In this document: positions 7,126 through 9,432 of the stretch, piece after piece
How the letters are laid out: every line of letters begins with the position of its first letter
Position numbering within the stretch: the first letter of the stretch is position 1
Source of the DNA: Candidatus Aminicenantota bacterium
Lineage (GTDB): Bacteria > Acidobacteriota > Aminicenantia > Aminicenantales > Aminicenantaceae
Reading direction: 5' to 3'
Assembly: GCA_030633795.1 (NCBI GenBank)
Contig: DAOWCB010000037.1
Location: 1 to 9,432 of the forward strand
Length of the DNA stretch: 9,432 nucleotides
The notes under the pieces: model-generated
Told to the model about the DNA's origin: nothing
The model's database searches: none
The model's input: the letters and a program-made list of their open reading frames with translations, nothing else
Position numbers and translations under genes: made by a program

Positions 7126-8790
7126 ATGAAAAGCCAACTTACTCTTAACCTCGGGAAGTTTCAAGATTCGGTGGCCCAAAGACTGGATCGATGGGAGGCA
7201 CAGCACTTTGCCCGCAGGATTTGGTCGAAGGATCCTTCTCTCTGGCATTCTGAGCCACTACCGGAGATTACCAACCGATTGGGATGGCTTGCGCTGCCTG
7301 AGAGGATGCAGGATAGATGTGAGAATATCCTTTCGTTCGCCCATCAAATCAAAGAAGAAGGGTTTTGCCACGTTCTTCTTCTAGGAATGGGGGGATCGAG
7401 CCTGGCTCCGGAGGTTTTCCAGAAGACCTTTGGCAATGCTCCAGGCTATCCGGAGCTTTTTGTTCTTGACAGTACCCATCCGGCGGCCATCCTAGCCGTG
7501 GAGAATAAGCTGGACCTTGCACACACCCTGGTTTTGGTCTCGAGCAAATCAGGCACCACGCTCGAAACATTATCCCTGTTCCGGTATTTTTGGGATCGGG
7601 TAAACGATAATCACGACAAGCCCGGTCGTCGCTTTGTCGCGATCACAGATGCTGACTCGTCTCTTGCACGGCTAGCGAAAGAGAAAAAGTTCCGAAAGAC
7701 ATTCCTTTCGTCCTCCGACGTGGGCGGGCGTTATTCGGCATTCACAGAGTTTGGGCTCGTTCCTGCAGCCTCGATCGGACTGGACATTCAGAAGCTCCTC
7801 GATAAGGGACGGGTCGCTTCAGAGAACAGCCTTCCTCCTGGGGCAGAACAAAAGTCGCCTGGCTTCATTTTAGGTGCAGCCCTAGGAGAACTGGCCCAAC
7901 ACAGAGACAAACTCACCATCTGGACAACCTCTTCTCTCGGAAGCGTTCCAGCCTGGTTGGAACAGCTCCTCGCCGAAAGCACCGGGAAACAAGGAAAAGG
8001 GATCGTTCCGATCGTGGAAGAACCGTTTGTCCCGATGGAAATCTACGGCCAGGATAGAGTTTTTGTCGGTCTTTTCTTGGAAGAAGAGCATAGTCCCGAA
8101 TTGGAAAGGCGTTTCCTCGAACTTGAAGCTTCGGGTCATCCCACGATCCGAGTCGTTTTGAAAGAAAAGCTCGACTTAGGGCTGGAGCTCTTCCACTGGG
8201 AACTTGCCACAGCCTCTGCCGGAGCGGTGCTCGGTATCCACCCCTTCAACCAGCCGGACGTGCAGCTGGCCAAAGATTTGACCCGGTCAGCCATGGAAAA
8301 GAGCAAAGAAACAACGGAAACAGTCAACGAACCTTTCGACGGCGTCTCGATTGGAGAGGAAAAGGCATGTGCAACCGCGATCAAAGGTTTGTTCTCAAAA
8401 GCCATGCCCGGTGATTACGTCGCTGTGCAAGCTTACCTCCCGCCCACCCCAGAAATCACGCTAGCTCTTCAGAACGTGAGAAACGCGCTTTTAAAACGTA
8501 CCCGTTTGGCAACAACTCTTGGATTCGGCCCGCGTTTCCTCCACTCGACCGGGCAGCTCCACAAAGGAGGGCCAAACACCGTTTTCGCCATTCAGGTTGT
8601 CGATGAGCCGCAACAGGACTTGCCCGTCCCGGAAACAGACTATACATTTGCCACCTTGATCGAAGCCCAGGCTATGGGGGATTACCGCGCTCTCCAACAG
8701 AGAGAAAGGAAGGTGCTTCGGATCACCCTCGGGCAGAATGTCCTCGACGGCTTGCAAAAGCTGGAAGATTTTTTTATCGACGACGAATGA
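7126..8790 (+). CDS. pgi: Glucose-6-phosphate isomerase (transaldolase-fusion type, stand-alone)
   Basis: The enzyme interconverts glucose 6-phosphate and fructose 6-phosphate in the cytoplasm, linking glycolysis or gluconeogenesis to the pentose phosphate pathway. The 554-residue protein has two SIS sugar-phosphate domains. The first carries GMGGSS (87-92), SSKSGTT (139-145) and the isomerase signature DVGGRYS (198-204). The active-site block AESTGK contains E284; HPFNQPD begins at H372; and the C-terminal block HSTGQLHKGGPN contains H473 and K480. The tail (LPVPETDYTFATL, then a conserved helix) resembles the isomerase half of bifunctional transaldolase/phosphoglucose isomerase proteins rather than classical E. 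coli Pgi. No transaldolase domain is attached, and its N-terminus is complete for the isomerase half alone. It starts 6 bases after the epimerase-like stop, with only a poorly placed GGAG (7103-7106), so translational coupling is likely. Confidence 0.93.
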   Translation: MKSQLTLNLGKFQDSVAQRLDRWEAQHFARRIWSKDPSLWHSEPLPEITNRLGWLALPERMQDRCENILSFAHQIKEEGFCHVLLLGMGGSSLAPEVFQKTFGNAPGYPELFVLDSTHPAAILAVENKLDLAHTLVLVSSKSGTTLETLSLFRYFWDRVNDNHDKPGRRFVAITDADSSLARLAKEKKFRKTFLSSSDVGGRYSAFTEFGLVPAASIGLDIQKLLDKGRVASENSLPPGAEQKSPGFILGAALGELAQHRDKLTIWTTSSLGSVPAWLEQLLAESTGKQGKGIVPIVEEPFVPMEIYGQDRVFVGLFLEEEHSPELERRFLELEASGHPTIRVVLKEKLDLGLELFHWELATASAGAVLGIHPFNQPDVQLAKDLTRSAMEKSKETTETVNEPFDGVSIGEEKACATAIKGLFSKAMPGDYVAVQAYLPPTPEITLALQNVRNALLKRTRLATTLGFGPRFLHSTGQLHKGGPNTVFAIQVVDEPQQDLPVPETDYTFATLIEAQAMGDYRALQQRERKVLRITLGQNVLDGLQKLEDFFIDDE

Positions 8791-8846
8791 CCACTATCCT
8801 TTTTTACTTTTCCATGGCTTTACGGAAGGCTATGAGCTCGAAAGGA

Positions 8847-8875
8847 TTGGAAATCAGGGAGAAAAAAGGTAGACT
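8847..8875 (+). promoter_or_regulatory. Possible promoter for the radical SAM gene
   Basis: TTGGAA (8847-8852), a 17-base spacer and TAGACT (8870-8875) each match consensus at four of six positions. It lies in the 108-base gap after pgi. The same gap holds CCTTTTTT near 8798 and AAAAAAGG near 8862, which are complementary but too far apart and too A/T-only to call a terminator. Weak prediction. Confidence 0.25.
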
Positions 8876-8898
8876 AATATCCGTCTGGAAGAATACAA

Positions 8899-9432
8899 AT
8901 GCCCGATTACGGTAATTACGATTTTCCTCCGTTTCGTCCTCCAAACGAGGCCCAAAGCGCTCTCATCCGAATAACGCGAGGATGTCCCTGGAACCGGTGC
9001 ACATTTTGCGCAATGTACAAACATCTGGCGTTCGAACGAAAGCCCCTCGAGGAGCTCAAGCAGGATGTGCTGCTAGCCAGGAAGATTTTTGGGAAAGCCA
9101 CGACCATTTTCCTCGGGGATAGCGACAACCTTGTCCATAAGGACCTACCGGAGATCGTCGCTTTTATCCGGAAAACATTCCCAGAAGTCCAAAGAATAAC
9201 ATCCTATTCCCGCGCCAAAACTATCCTCAGAAACAAGCTGGATTTTTTGGTGGCTTCAAGACGGGCCGGATTAGATCGCCTTCACCTAGGTTTGGAATCG
9301 GGCGATCCCATCTTTCTTGAACGGCTGTGCAAAGGCGCCACTCCAGAGCAAACGGCAAACGGAGGGCAAAAAGCCAAAAAAGCAGGATTTGAAATTTCTT
9401 TTTATCTCCTCAGCGGGGCTGGAGGGAAAGAC
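8899..9432 (+). CDS. Radical SAM protein, 3' end outside the window
   Basis: Radical SAM enzymes use a [4Fe-4S] cluster to cleave S-adenosylmethionine and start radical chemistry. The first 178 residues are present. The N-terminus (YDFPPFRPPNEA) leads into ITRGCPWNRCTFC, where C29, C34 and C37 are the likely cluster ligands with C-x4-C-x2-C spacing instead of the classical C-x3-C-x2-C. This spacing is, to my knowledge, typical of a group of uncharacterised radical SAM proteins with a similar N-terminus. FLGDSDNLV occupies the place of the SAM-binding strand motif, and GLESGD (131-136) followed by SFYLLSGAGG is the usual downstream core. The start is fixed by an in-frame TAA at 8875; GGAA at 8887-8890 is a modest ribosome binding site. 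The substrate cannot be told from the sequence. Confidence 0.88.
   Translation, partial: MPDYGNYDFPPFRPPNEAQSALIRITRGCPWNRCTFCAMYKHLAFERKPLEELKQDVLLARKIFGKATTIFLGDSDNLVHKDLPEIVAFIRKTFPEVQRITSYSRAKTILRNKLDFLVASRRAGLDRLHLGLESGDPIFLERLCKGATPEQTANGGQKAKKAGFEISFYLLSGAGGKD

Noticed and set aside
6148..7248. Long antisense open frame (366 codons)
   Set aside because: It lies opposite the end of the HD-GYP gene, the whole epimerase-like gene and the start of pgi, all clearly coding on the + strand. Its translation shows no recognisable motif; the openness follows from codon use on the other strand.

Overview
The window is a chromosomal stretch of about half G+C from a bacterium. It looks like an uncultured Gram-negative lineage of the Desulfobacterota/Nitrospirota kind. 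That placement is inferred from gene style: an HD-GYP protein with a non-consensus motif, a phosphoglucose isomerase of the type usually fused to transaldolase, and a radical SAM protein of a family common in such anaerobes. It is not proven. All recognised genes lie on the + strand. There is no rRNA, tRNA, CRISPR array, insertion sequence or phage gene.

Layout. Bases 1-154 are a leader with an imperfect hairpin (35-75). polA (155-2830) encodes a full-length DNA polymerase I with all three activities apparently intact. Bases 2831-3123 look noncoding, but all three forward frames carry protein-like stretches that one-base shifts would join, so this may be a decayed gene. It ends in a good sigma70-type promoter (3035-3063) and a 10-codon open frame whose TAA directly abuts the TTG start of the next gene. 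A large helical, HEAT-like protein (3124-5055) follows, overlapping by 17 bases an HD-GYP cyclic-di-GMP phosphodiesterase-type protein (5039-6391). The two proteins share a homologous N-terminal module of about 100 residues, so they are probably a duplicated, co-translated signalling pair.

The second half is sugar-phosphate metabolism. A divergent ribulose-phosphate 3-epimerase-like protein (6472-7119) lacks one of the usual metal-binding histidines. Six bases later comes a stand-alone phosphoglucose isomerase (7126-8790) resembling the isomerase half of transaldolase/isomerase fusions. After a 108-base gap, a radical SAM protein (8899 onward) runs off the end of the window.

How they fit together: polA is housekeeping. 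The HEAT-like/HD-GYP pair is the most unusual unit and could be a signalling module of undescribed composition. The epimerase-like and isomerase genes are probably one transcript acting on pentose and hexose phosphates.
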